DNA from: Clitopilus passeckerianus
Taxonomy: Eukaryota; Basidiomycota; Agaricomycetes; Agaricales; Entolomataceae
Length of the DNA: 64,000 nt
Assembly (NCBI GenBank): GCA_944990035.1
Contig: CALYLX010000052.1
Coordinates: 1 to 64,000, forward strand
Reading direction: 5' to 3'
The translations under genes were made by a program, and so were the position numbers. Of this stretch, positions 12,673 through 24,880 are shown in pieces (the stretch's first letter is position 1; each line of letters starts with the position of its first letter). The notes under the pieces were generated by a model. The model did no database searches. It had not been told where the DNA came from and saw nothing but the letters and a program-made list of their open reading frames with translations.

Positions 12673-15600
12673 TTAGGTGACGAAGAGCGTGACTTGTCCT
12701 CCTGGACGATATTGCTCGAATGCCATTTGGACGTCTTCAGTTGAACCGAGGGTCACCATATCGCCATCCTCATCCCTGTACTTGACGCGCAGAGGCCCAT
12801 CATCCCGCCTTGGCCCACAAAGCCGGATCTTCTTGCCAACTTTCTCGACCAGATCCCCGTACTCGGTGGACATAGCGACCTGGATGACGAAGATATCCTC
12901 GTGGAAGTGGACCTTGACCTTGACAGGAAGTTCGTTCCCTTTACTGATAGGAGAACCTTCCAAATAATGGGCACGCATGCCAACACCAGCAAGTGAAGAC
13001 TCACTCGAGCCGAATGGCGTAACGGGCGAGCCGCTGTTGGGGGAGTAATCTGAGCTGTCGCCGCCAGTCGATTGACTCGAGCCGCTTCCTCTCTTATCCT
13101 TAGTCGACGTAGTCCCACTGCGTTCTCGGTTCCATGTCGGGATACCAGGCACTGGAACGGGAGGGGGTGGACCGGCTTGTTTGGGAACGTACACCATCGG
13201 GGAGCTGGCACTTCGCGCCCGAGTCGCGATGGGTTGCCCGTTGGCATTTAGCATACTAGGCATCGACCCTTTGCTAGTTTGGTCGGCGCTCGGAGGATAA
13301 GGACCTTCGTTCTGCTCGTATGTTGACCTAAGCCTCGTCGAGCTGAACTGGCTGCGCAGAGGAGGCCTAGACCTTGGCCCACCAGTGCCATTACCAAAAG
13401 ACTCATTCGAGGTATAACTATATGCGCTCGAAGTCGAGTTCATCCGATTGTAAGGATGAGATTGCGACCCCTGAGGATATGCGGATTGAGGTGTAGGAGC
13501 AGGTCCGAGATGCGGGCTAGGCGTATTGGGAACATCCCTCTTCCACTGTTGCATGATAGGACCGTTTGTGTCTTCCGTCTGTGCCCGCGGCCTGTACTCG
13601 TAGGGACCCGGAACGCCTTGGCGTTCAGGGGGCATGCTGACAGCATTGTCGCGGCGGTAAGCAACAGGAGTCCCCCGTCCCGAAGGAGCGTATGCGGACG
13701 CTGACGATGAAGGGGGATAATCTTCGTATTCGTCGTCGTCCTGCTCCAACTCGAAGCCATTATGGGGAGGATATCCCGAAGGCCCGCTGGAGTACACAGA
13801 AGTCTTCTGTCCAGGGAAGTAGCTATTCTGGTCATCTATTCCGTAAGGCGTTGATGGACCACGGCTGCTGGTAGCAGTAGAGACGCTTGATTGCACAGAG
13901 TACATCGAATGGGTTTGGCCTGGTGCTGATGAACCATATGAGGATTGCGACATCTTGGAATTATAGCGGGGTGGGTAGCCAGCGCTGCTTGCCGTGGCAA
14001 GACGGGACATTCCATTGCGCTCACTTGCGCGGCGCTGAGCGGCTTCCTTGATGAGGCGGTTGATTGCTGCTTCCCATTGGCGCATCTGATCTTCGCGCCT
14101 GCATCGGAGGGTGAAGTACTCCAGATCATCATCACCCTTCCACCAGACGGCAAGTGGGTACTGTGTAGGAATCGCAGGATCTGTAGGAGCTGCTGTCAAT
14201 TGAAGTCCGAGAAACGGAGAATGGAAGCAACGTACTCGTCGAAATCTTTGATGGAACGGGAACAGCTTGGGTAACGTTACCCAAGAATATTCTGCCCTTG
14301 AGCAGAAGAGGGGTGTTCTTCTTGGTCGGTTGACCGACACCACCGGGAAGAGTTAACGGAGGAGGGGCAAGTTGCTTCTTCAAGATCGAGTTGCTCTTCC
14401 CACTCTTGGTCCGTCCGTTCTGTGGGGCAATGAGAACCTCCTTGCAGCAGAGGATGATCTTCTCGAAGAGGAATACATGGTATTCTCTGTCGATGTCGGA
14501 CTTGGTCACCACGAAGATATCGTCAAGCAGGAGGTCGCCAAAGTTCTCGAGATGGTGGCCCTTCCAGTCATCAATTCTGGAGCGAAGATTCTCCACGGTG
14601 AGTTCATTCTCGGCCCTTCGCTGAGCCTCGTTGATCTTGTCCGTTATCCGCTTAGCAGAGTCAGACCCTTGCTTGAGCTCCTCAAAATGAGGGTACCCGG
14701 ACGTTGATGTCGCCTTGATGAGGGACTGTGTGGTGGGCAGGCGGTTATCAGTTAATCGAGATAGACACGCAGGAACGCATGGTCACTCACATCAAGGAGC
14801 AGGGGATATTTGCAAACACGCTGGATTGGCTTGATTAGGAAGGCGGGGAGCTCGCCTTTGACATTGATCAAGTGGTTGAGAACCTGTTGACAAATGTTTG
14901 GTTAGCAGATGACCGGAGACAGCCGAGCGGATGCATGTTGTCGCCAGGACGACATCAGGAAATGTTGGTGGTCGTTCCGGCGGGGGAGAAACACTTCCCC
15001 GAAACGTGTACTAGCGAAGAAACTGACTTACAGATAAGTTTTGCTCGTTTGAAAGCATAAGGTCCGATGCATTGGTGTAGTTGGCGCAGTAGGGTTCATA
15101 CACAATGAATTCTTCCTCCTATTGTTCCGAGTTAGGTAAGCAGAAAGGAAAGCACACAGTCAGCACAAAGGGAAAGACGTCGAAGGAACAAGAGATGACG
15201 AACCGATTCTAGGAAGGGCTGACCCCATCGCTGGTTCTGCCAAGGCTGTTCTGCTATGCTCTCCAATCGGATAAGGAATTTGCGTTGGAAGTTGAGAAGC
15301 TTGTTGAGATTCGGGAACAGATGGTGGATCGTATCTTGGTCGATAATGCTCCCCTGAGCTAGAGCGTTTGCATATTTCTGCCGATATCATTTCATTTCCG
15401 GGTCCACGTTGGTGGAGATACGGATACTCACCTGCATGACTTCCAAATCCTGGACATATTTCCGTTCCGTCTCTACAATCTCGCGTATAATGTTATTCCG
15501 AGCCGACTCCTGAGCATTTGCGGGGACGCCTTGGCCGGATGGTTCTGACGACTCAAATGAGTCGGAGGACGATAAGGATGGATTGGGGTTGAAGACGTCT

Positions 15601-16192
15601 TCTGGGAGGTGGTTTACTATGGCGGTCACTGTGTGTACAACCTAACGCCAAGCGAGCCGTCCGTTAACTCGGAGATGCATTTGAGCCGAACTGAGCTACG
15701 TACTTTTACCAAGCCATCCGTTGAGTTTCGATCCCACAAATCCGTTACTGTGAACGGTTCACAGCCAGGTATTGTCTGAGAAATCTTGTCCGTTCGGACC
15801 TGCATGGCGAAGTGGGCAATGGCACGTTTCTTAGGTTTGTCGGGGTTCTGGTCGAACTCATCTTCGTTGAATTGCGAATTGCCAATTTTCGGGAAGCCTT
15901 GCTCCGCTGGGAGAAGGTCGAATAGGAAGCACAGCGGTATGCCGAGGGAGAAGAGGTCCCATAGGTGCGATACAGGATCTGTTGATCGCCGTGCGTCGGT
16001 GGAAATTAGAGAGAAATAGTAGTCGAAGCCACGAATCCGCATGAGGCGAGAGCGTAATTGAGAACATTGTTGATACAGAGAGGTCGACTGAGAGGCGGCC
16101 TTGTTGAGAAGAGTGTTATTTGCTACGGGGGTGTCGATCTGAATGCCCGCACTTGAGACGATGGATTTTTTTCGGCCTGCGACTGTAGCCAT
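12673..16192 (-). CDS. CDC24: CDC24-type guanine nucleotide exchange factor for Cdc42
   Basis: The start MATVAGRKKSIVSSAGIQID is at 16192. In order the exons encode a CH-like N-terminal domain (LYQQCSQLRSRLMRIRGFDY, HLWDLFSLGIPLCFLFDLLP), a DH/RhoGEF domain (IIREIVETERKYVQDLEVMQ, then IKPIQRVCKYPLLL, the conserved DH helix), a PH domain (DDIFVVTKSDIDREYHVFLF through RREDQMRQWEAAINRLI), a Ser/Pro-rich linker of about 280 residues, and a C-terminal PB1 domain (VKVKVHFHEDIFVIQV, YRDEDGDMVTL). This is the full Cdc24/Scd1 order. It activates Cdc42 in polarity and hyphal growth, and PB1 would bind a Bem1/Scd2-type scaffold. Most of the PH-to-PB1 part lies in one long exon. The TAA stop is at 12673-12675. 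Intact and complete. Confidence 0.93.
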
Positions 16193-19100
16193 TGTGTCAG
16201 GAAGCGGGGGGAAAGACGGAAGTGTCAGGCGTTGGATCCAGCAGCGAGCACCTTGCTGTGGGCGACGACGACAACGATGAGGAAGAGGTGCTGAAGACTT
16301 TGAAGAGAAGCCCTAAAGGCGGTGAGAAGCGATACAGCAGGCTTATTTCGAGCTCCGCTCAAATACAAACAAATCAACGTCAACCCCTTCTATTCAGAAG
16401 CAAGGCCCCTTGATCTTTTTGGACAGCCGACGACTATTGTTTGCAACTTTCGCCACGACTAACCGCCAATCTCCATTGTGCCCATCAATCATTATATCTA
16501 CCATGGCCTACTAAGTACCATAGGGCGTGCTTGTTAGACGAAATAATAAGTTTATTAACAGAATAAGATAGGGCTATTCTCTCCTATGCTCGCTTTTTTT
16601 CCGAGAAAGCTTCTGCCAAAACCTTAATGTTACACTGGCGACAATTTGTATAGACCGAGAGCGCCCCCTGGCTTGCCGGCGTCCAGTTCCTTTTTCCAAT
16701 GTTTTGGGTCAGATTCGTGTTTTCCCCTTGTGGAAAATGTGAGAACCCCTCCACTCCACCTAAACCTTCCCAACTTTAACCCATGTGGAACATAACTGTA
16801 TCCCTATCTCCCGAACCTGTCGACGAATACACCCTCGAATACTCGAGATCTTTCTCATGGGTGCAATTCAGTCCCATAATTTCTCGTAATTCTCGCACTA
16901 ACTCTTAAGCATTTGGAGTACCAAGCTCGAATCAGCTTCCGCGCTAAAGTCATTCTGATAATCTACATTTTCATCTAACGCCACCGTCAGAATGGGAGCT
17001 GATTTGCTCTTTCAGGTTGCCCCGCAACTTTTATCCTGATTCAGCCCTCCTCGAGATGACTCGCCAGCAGGGGCTGGGGCAGTTGTTCGGGCTCAGGGGG
17101 GAAACGACGGATCAGAGCATCTCCCCCATCTCCCACCGGTGACACAGATTCCGCACACCACCTTCTCATGGTACATACTGCGTCATTCAGTCGGCAGTCA
17201 GCCTTCAAAACAGTTTCCTTCTGTTTACACGATTTTGCGATCCCGGAATGCCATTCAAAGCCGACTGATCACCGTTAAACTTCTTGACTCGGGGCCCAAT
17301 AGTAGTAAGACAGAGCAGCACATGCAAAATAGTTTTCGGCGAGTTGTACGAAAATGATGCATCAGACAGTGACGCGACGAAGAACACTGTCCAGTGCGAC
17401 GAAGCGATGAAGACACTCTATCTGTTCGGTGACACCTAGCAATAGACATCTTTGGACGTAGCAGTTGATACTCCAGGACTCGGACATCCTATCGATAGAA
17501 GAAGAATCCAAGATATGGGTGAATGTGTTTCTCTAGTACCGCGCGACAGCTTGCAAGTAGTGCAACGCTTAGACAGGTGAGCAACGATCACACCACAACG
17601 AAACGAGGTAATGTTTACCCAAAGTCTAATACATTTGGGCCAAGAGAATCTCTGGCCCCTTCAAGATAACATACACAGACACGTGTATCGCGATGCGCCA
17701 TTTGCGCAGAACCTCCGTCAAGGCTCATTCTGAATCCGCGGATACGAGCAACTAGCGTGCCGATAAAGTGTCTGAAGTCGACCAGGCACACCTCCGTCCG
17801 ACGTCGGGCCGTGGAGCCCATCCTCTCAACCACCACCATTCCATCTCTCTCAGAGCATTCATTTAAGCCTGATCAACGAACGCAACCGTCAGTGAGCGTA
17901 TAGGGCCCTCGAACGTTCTTATTCTTGATATAGCAGCTCGAAAGGGAAAGCAGATCTTGGAAAACAATGAGCAAGTACCCTTTCCGGTGATGGAGGGAAA
18001 TTTGGGCTTTGTGTCCTTCCCGAAACGTACTCCGCTCGCTGCATCTCTGCTCCTGTGATAAAGCGGACCGAGGAAGCGCTGACATTTGGATTAAGGTCGC
18101 TGGTCAAGTGATAACTTCCATTCTTCCTCTCAAGGGGGCCGTAAACGAAGAAGGATCTTCGTCCGAGCGAAGTGGACTCGAATAGGGCGGCACAGTTCCC
18201 CACATTTAGCAGGTGATTTACAGGAAGCCTCGTTTCGATTAATCGCACTCTGCTCCGGATCCGCACACGGAAGACCTCCACAGCAATGTGGTTTCGAGCA
18301 GATGTGAGTGGGGCATCTACTCTGGTGGCTCTATCTTGCTAAGAAAGTCTTGCAATTGGCGTACTTGGGCGCGAAATTCGCCAATTCCTCTTGGTTGGCA
18401 TGATCTACTTAAATGACTTTCTGGAAGTATCCGCTATTCTACGCGTCGCTCGGAGAAAAACTTGTTGTAATAAGCTCAAGTGTCGCGCTAATCCACAAAC
18501 CATTGACCCGACCACCGACTGCTGGAATGAAGTGGACATCACTGAACGCTCAGGCTAGCTCAATCGGCACACTTCTGATGGATTAATATTAGCTCAGTCT
18601 ATGCATTAATGAAGGACCTGCAAATCATCCATAGATTGAGAGCCGTTGAGAACCGAAGAGAATGTGCTCATGGATGCTGCGGAGGACGGCCGAATGCAGT
18701 TCGACGGCGTATTTTCAGACATACCAAGCTATATGGAATTCCCTATTAGCAGTTGATATGTTCTGCAGTATATGGAATCAAACATCTTTAACAGATCTGA
18801 CCAGAATCAGCTCTTCTGGTCCTGTTAAACCGAGAGGGGCTAAATTGACTGGGGACCACCATATCATTTTGGCCAAAATCACCCGTAAAGGCTCCGGGCT
18901 GTCCTCAAGCATAGCAGCTGAGATCCTGACGGAGACAAAACATATGCAAAAGTTACCATATGCCTACCACGCCTGAAGGTAGTACTCGTCTTCTCCTTGG
19001 TACTAAACTTGTCGAGTTGTATGCCTCGAGGCAAAGCAGCTGATCTGACGGTCTGTCAGCACCGATGATTGTCCATCCATCTCACCGACGACGTGTATTG

Positions 19101-21749
19101 GATCTTGAACATAGCTGGTGCTGATTAGCTGCGTCATGCAACGGACTGTCGCTTGGCTGTCAGTATGTCATGACGTCTGAAATATCTATGATTCGTGAAG
19201 GCCGCATGTTGATATGTATTGAATGGTGTCCGTGGAGTATTAGGAAGTATCAGAAAACTCCCTAATATCATGCGTCAAGGAGAAAATGGTCGTGCGCCAG
19301 ATGAGTAGTATCCTATACATACTGGTAACTCAACCTACCACTCAACTGACCCGCCGAGGATCGAGCGTAGCCTGAGAACTACAGAAACGTGGTTTGAGGC
19401 AGGCTTTCGCCCTTAGAGCGATAGATATGTCGGCACCGATTCCCCTGTAGGTAGATTACAACTCGCTACGAGCCGCTGTGGGAGGCGTCCCCCTCACAGT
19501 AAACTTTGCCGTCGGCACGATCGGTGTTAAAAATACATTTACTACGAAGCGTCGGTATCTCTGCCCAGCTGTCGTGACGTCCCGCTTCAAACGTCACTCA
19601 AATGTATTGATACGAGAACTGAATCCTGAAGATCTCTCGGGTTGTCAAATCTGGCTGAAGGTGGGTAGTCTCTCACCTTCAGGTCAGGCCTGTGATGGGA
19701 GGAAAGACGACGGAAACCCTAAATTCGCGCTCGAACCCAAGCCTGGACTCTGGAGCCTCGAAATCTTTGAACCTGACGTCTTATTCAATCTAATAAGTTG
19801 ACGCGGACTTAGAGCTCTCATACATCATACATATAAAGCCTTTAAAGTAAGTCCGAAGCTGAACTCAGGGTTCCCGATGCATAATTTATCGCCATGACGT
19901 TCACAGGCCCACCGAAATCTCACAAACGCTGGTAGACGTCTACTCCTGTCTGAACTCTGTTAATACCGCGTTAGATAGAACGTGGTGCCAGAGGTACACC
20001 AACGAAGATTGAAGAACGGACCCAAGGTGATTCTGTACACTTTCTGTTCTCGTACGCGGGCTAGTAGGTGCGCAAATACGCCACTCCAAAGTTCCTTCCA
20101 GATCCTTAAAGCACAATGACCTCACCCAGGTACAGATACCATTCGGCAGTTTCTAGGGCTCAAAAAGGTGACATGGCGAGATGGTTAAGCCTATGCATAT
20201 GTTTGGTCTATTTTCACCTCAGTTCTCCCATCAATCGACAGTGAGGTTCACATTCAAGGCACACTCTGCAGGGTGGAGCAGGGTGACACCTAAGGACGGA
20301 TTCTTGGCGAGGTCGTCACCCAAGAGATTGGCGCTTGCTTTATCTTGCTTTATCCTCAAAAGTCGTGGAAAGTCTTCGATTCTCTAACCCATGCATATGG
20401 ACAAAACGGCATAGAGGTAGTGTTGGTTGGTAGAACTGTCACTGGACTAGCAGAGCCTCCCCAGGTAAAGTAAAGCATGAGAAAAGCAAATATTCAATAA
20501 CTTAGTGAGCGTAAATACCCACTGTAAGTCCGTCGAAGTCTTCGCAGAGTAAAGCACCAAGTTTTCCTTCTTGGTGTCGCTTGCCGAGCTGAGGAATAAG
20601 CCTCTAACTTCCACGCTGTCGGCTGGGGTCTAACAGTTGGCGGATTAGCCCTCGATTGCCAGCTTCACCTGCTGCACCAAAGCATGGAGAGGGCCATCTT
20701 GCCATCAAGCAGCCTTGAGCCCTCTCAGGGAAAGGACAGGGAAATGGGTCCGAGATATTACCGGAACAAATCTGAGATAAGATGTTCGATCGTAGATCAG
20801 TGTGACTCATAGGAGGATAACCTTCAAGTCAAAGACGCTGTGGTACTCGTAGTGATCACTCGAAAGTTGGCTGAGTGCATACACAGTACCGGCGTGGATA
20901 ACTCCAATCAACGAACACCTGTTTTATTAGCTATGGTCTGACTGGTCAATAGCCACCAGGCGGTAACGAGGCCCTCAGCTCGAACCTTCTGTAGGTGGGC
21001 CGAGGAACTGAAGCCTTCTACAATCCTTGCAATGATAGGTACTTAAGAGCAGTTTTGCTACGCGAAAAATCAACTGGCAAGAACTCTCGCTCTGGACCGT
21101 TCCGATTCCAGCGCACGAGTAGTCAGTAACATAATCTTCGCCACAACCATTAGCCTGCGGATGAACCCTACAAACACTGTGCTCCACAAGACAAGCAGCG
21201 TCCAACGGACATAAGCTGTCAGTTGACGACTGGTTTCTTCCTCAGGAGCCACCAGTTGAAATGTATATAGAAACGGCAAGCAACAGCCTCAGGTTTCTGC
21301 AGGGTCCAATGGTTATTCGACGTAAGGTCGCCGCAGTACATCAATTTTGCGAAAATTCCCTGTGGAAGCCTGTACTTCGCAAAAGGCCATTGCCAATGCG
21401 CTCCACGAGTTACGAGAGTACCGAACAGCCAGTATACGATAGATCCTCGTGTAGAAAACCCACTCGCCATGCAATCTAGGCGCTGTTTTCGAAGGTCTGG
21501 ATCTAGTACATTCGTAGGACAACTCGCAGCATCCTTTTCATCCTAGACTTTCACCGCGATTCTCGACAAACTCAGGTATGTTTGTCGTTGAAAGGCAAGT
21601 TGATGGAATTACCAAAAAAAGCGGAACTAGGACCCCGGCACTAGTCGGGCCGCAGAATTACAGTGTAGAAACGAGTCGTGGGAAAAACGTGTTGCGAGGA
21701 CACCAACCACTCTGTCGATTCGCCAATTACTGAAAATCGACGAAGACCC
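16193..21749. other. Gene-poor stretch of about 5.5 kb between CDC24 and the RAP1-like gene
   Basis: The first few hundred bases must hold the CDC24 promoter. Beyond that, open frames on both strands are short (about 120 codons at most, such as 17919-18281 on the minus strand and 19478-19801 on the plus strand), have no family motifs and no matching splice sites. I saw no transposase or reverse transcriptase motif and no clear terminal repeats by eye. Confidence 0.45.
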
Positions 21750-24501
21750 ATGGCACCTGGTCAGACAACTGCTACGCGTCGCGTCGACCAAGACCATCAT
21801 CATCAGGAACAACAACAAGATAACGGCGACGATGAAGACATTGATGAGCTCTTTGTCGATCCTATGCATGGCACTCCCTTGGGCATATACATCGAGAAGG
21901 ATGTAGAAGACAAGGACAATTTGGTAGCATTGGTCAAGGTAGACGCGTTTTGCTCGCGGGTCCGGGAAACCGGCAGGAACCTCCGCCTCATGTCATGAGC
22001 AATGCCTTACCACGTTTATCTCGCAGAAACACGGTGGAATAGTCTCCCCAGGATACAGTGGAGTCCCGTATATTCTTGGTGAGTACCATTACGTTCATGT
22101 GCGCAATAATATTAACCATAATTACTGCAGTTGATCCGCACAAGGTTTCGGGACAAAATCTTTGGCGACAATACAGCAACAAGAAGGGCAAGATCATCTT
22201 GAACGCGGAATGGGTGAACAGATGTGTGGAGGCTCGCGAGTTGCTAACCTATGCGTCTGATTGGGGAGGCTGTAAAGTCACCGGGAAAGAGGAGTACGTC
22301 GAGGTAATGCTTGTACACTCTCATGCCGCTCATCTCCACAATCCAGCGTTGCACACACGGTGCCTAATGCTCCCTTACGCCTCCAGCAACAAATGCAGCA
22401 GCAACCTCAGCAACAACTAGAACATCAGCAACAGCTGCCAGAGTTCCCTCACCCGTCAAGCCTCGTGGGTCCCTCAATGCCACCACCAATCACAATTCAC
22501 CATATCATGACCACTTCGCCGCCAACACCCATACACATTATCACGCCTATGACTGTTCACTCGATCATGCAACAGCACGCTGCTGCCCAGCAAGCACAAG
22601 CACAGGCTCAGGCACAAGCACAGGCACAAGCTGAAGTAACTCCTCCAGCCCCAGCCCCGGCAGCTTCTTCGAATGCCCCATTCCCTTTCCCTGTGTTCGC
22701 TGCCACTTCTCATGGGGCACTTAGAGCTCTTGACCCGGATGAGCCGGAGCCACCCCAGACATGGCAAGAATCGGGATCGATAGCCCCGAGCCAAACTCAC
22801 TTGCACCCCTCGCCACAGCCTCCCGGCCCTGCGGAAATCCAAGAACAGGCACAAACTCAAGCGCAAGCGGAGGCATCGACCTCGACGGAGGATCATCCAA
22901 CGTCAATGCCCCCACATCTCTTCCATCATAGGCCACCGGAAGCTACCTGGAATGGCTTTGACCCCACGGCGCCTCAAGATCCGATGGCCTTCGAGTATCG
23001 AGAAACTGCATGGGACCCGTATTATGCTGCCGTGAGCCAAATTCCTTCCTGCTCGAGTCGCATATATTGACTATAACATGCCTGCAGTACTATGGGCCCT
23101 CCTACTTGGATGATCCAAGCACCCAAATCGATCCCACCCAGCATACATCTGGGCCGGGTGTTCCACCAGTTGCTCATCTTCCTCCTGCACCACCGCCACC
23201 AGCTCCATTTGTCGGCCCTGCTGCGCCTGGGCCTGTCACACGAGGGAGGAAGAAGGCTCGAAATGCGGTATGTGAAGTGGTCAGCTAATTCAATTTGGGA
23301 TATTCATCACGTTCTTTTTATAGACTAAGAGTACAACGCCTACTGCCCATCTCGTACCAAATAAAGGCCCTCCAGCGAGGTCGCCGTCGCCCCCTGCGAG
23401 AGTGATCAAGAGCACGTATGGTGGCAACCTGTTCACGGCTGAGGATGTGTTGTACCTCAAGAGATACATCGATTATTGCCAAGAACAAGGCCTTGTGCTA
23501 AGGTAAAGTTTGACCATCTCCCATCGGCTGAGCATTGCTGAGCATTGCCTATAGTCTCAGGGAGATATGTGAACGAATCGCCATCAAGGTGCGCCTATCG
23601 AAACAATCGGCCTAATTAATGCTGATATCTGCGCGTATAGGCACCTCACCATACCTTTTATTCGTGGCGCCGATACTGCAACAAGCACAAGATACGGCTT
23701 GGCGGTTATCTCATGACTGCAGACAGGGCGGGCTCGCCCATGGACGATGACGGCGAGGATGTCATCGAGGAAGACCCTGATGCGGTGTCGTCGATCCTGG
23801 GTGGCAATACTGAACTACCTGCTGGCACAGCTTCGGGCATACCTTCCGTGCCGCTGGGCATGATTCTGCAGCAGATCAACCCAAGTCTGCATAGGGATAG
23901 GTCACCTACACCTCCTAGGGCGTTGTTCAGGAGTACGACTGGCAAAGGCGTGGCGTTTACTGCTGAGGATATCACATTTTTGCTTCGGTTTATGGAATAT
24001 CGCAGGTACGTTTTCTTCATTACTTTCGCACCTAGATTACATGCTCAACCCGCCATAGGGCCCAGGGTCGATTAGACATGATTCAGTTCTGGAAAGAGGT
24101 GGCAGCTAAAGCACCTCACCATTCCCGAGCTTCGTGGATGAAGTACTGGCGGCGACATAAACACGAGTTTGAGGAAGCAGCGCAGGAACCTCTCCCCGTA
24201 CCACCAGAGAAAAAGATGAGGTACAGCCGAGACGACGATGTGCTGCTGGCGAAGTACTTCTACTCTAAGCCTGAGGGAACGATGGACAAGGTGTTCCAGA
24301 ATTTTGGGAAGATGGCAAGTCTATCTCGGTTTGCGACGACAGGGCGCAGGTGCTGACGGAGACCCTTTGACTCTCTAGTATCCGCATCACCCGTGGAAGG
24401 GTTGGCAAGAACACCACCGGCTACATAAACCTAAGATTGACCATTTGATTGAAAGGTTAGGTCTTGGACAGGATATTGACGAGGAAGGGCCCCATGGCTA
24501 A
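21750..24501 (+). CDS. RAP1-like telomere-type protein: BRCT plus three Myb-like domains
   Basis: The ATG at 21750 (MAPGQTTATRRVDQDHHHQE) is the first in frame. The BRCT domain spans about residues 25-110: ELFVDPMHGTPLGIYIEKDV, KKHGGIVSPGYSGVPYILVD and the typical WVNRCVEAREL. A Gln/Ala/Pro-rich linker follows (an AQ repeat and PPAPPPPAP). Three RAP1-type Myb-like units follow: FTAEDVLYLKRYIDYCQEQG with APHHTFYSWRRYCNKH; FTAEDITFLLRFMEYR with APHHSRASWMKYWRRHKHEF; and YSRDDDVLLAKYFYSKP with YPHHPWKGWQEHHRLHKPKI. The protein ends about 20 residues later (DEEGPHG, stop 24499-24501). RAP1 proteins act at telomeres and in silencing. No C-terminal RCT module is visible. Exons 21750-21938 and 22027-22078 are clear; a donor at 22302 joined to the acceptor before CAACAAATG (about 22388) keeps the frame. 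Confidence 0.82.
22591..22632 (+). repeat. Short in-frame Ala-Gln codon repeat
   Basis: CAAGCACAGGCT-type units encode an alternating AQ run inside the linker of the RAP1-like protein. Such low-complexity tracts vary in length between strains. Confidence 0.8.
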
Positions 24502-24880
24502 CGAATGCCTGGTATGCTGAAGGCGTTGCGCCTGAGCTTGTGTCTAGACTGGGGATTACTGAGGGATGTACACATTTTGGACTGTTCTGGATACCCACAC
24601 ATTACGCATTGATTCTAGTTTATGAGTATGCACGAGTTGATTAATTCTTATTGTATGCATTGGGTTGTAAGATAATGCTATCGTATTCTGGATTTAGTCT
24701 TTTCTTCAGTGCTGTTTTTCGACTGGGATGGGAAGAACTGCACATTATACGGTCCGGTATTCCCGGACCTCAGACTTCATCTCTGACCACTACCACTGCA
24801 CTTGCGACTTTCCTGGATTCACTGCTTGCATCGTCCTTCGAGAAAGGCTTCATCATACTGGTTTCCTTCAAGACTGAAAT

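Noticed and set aside
16193..21749. Decayed LTR retrotransposon
   Set aside because: Neither reverse transcriptase nor integrase motifs nor matching terminal repeats could be seen by eye in six frames.
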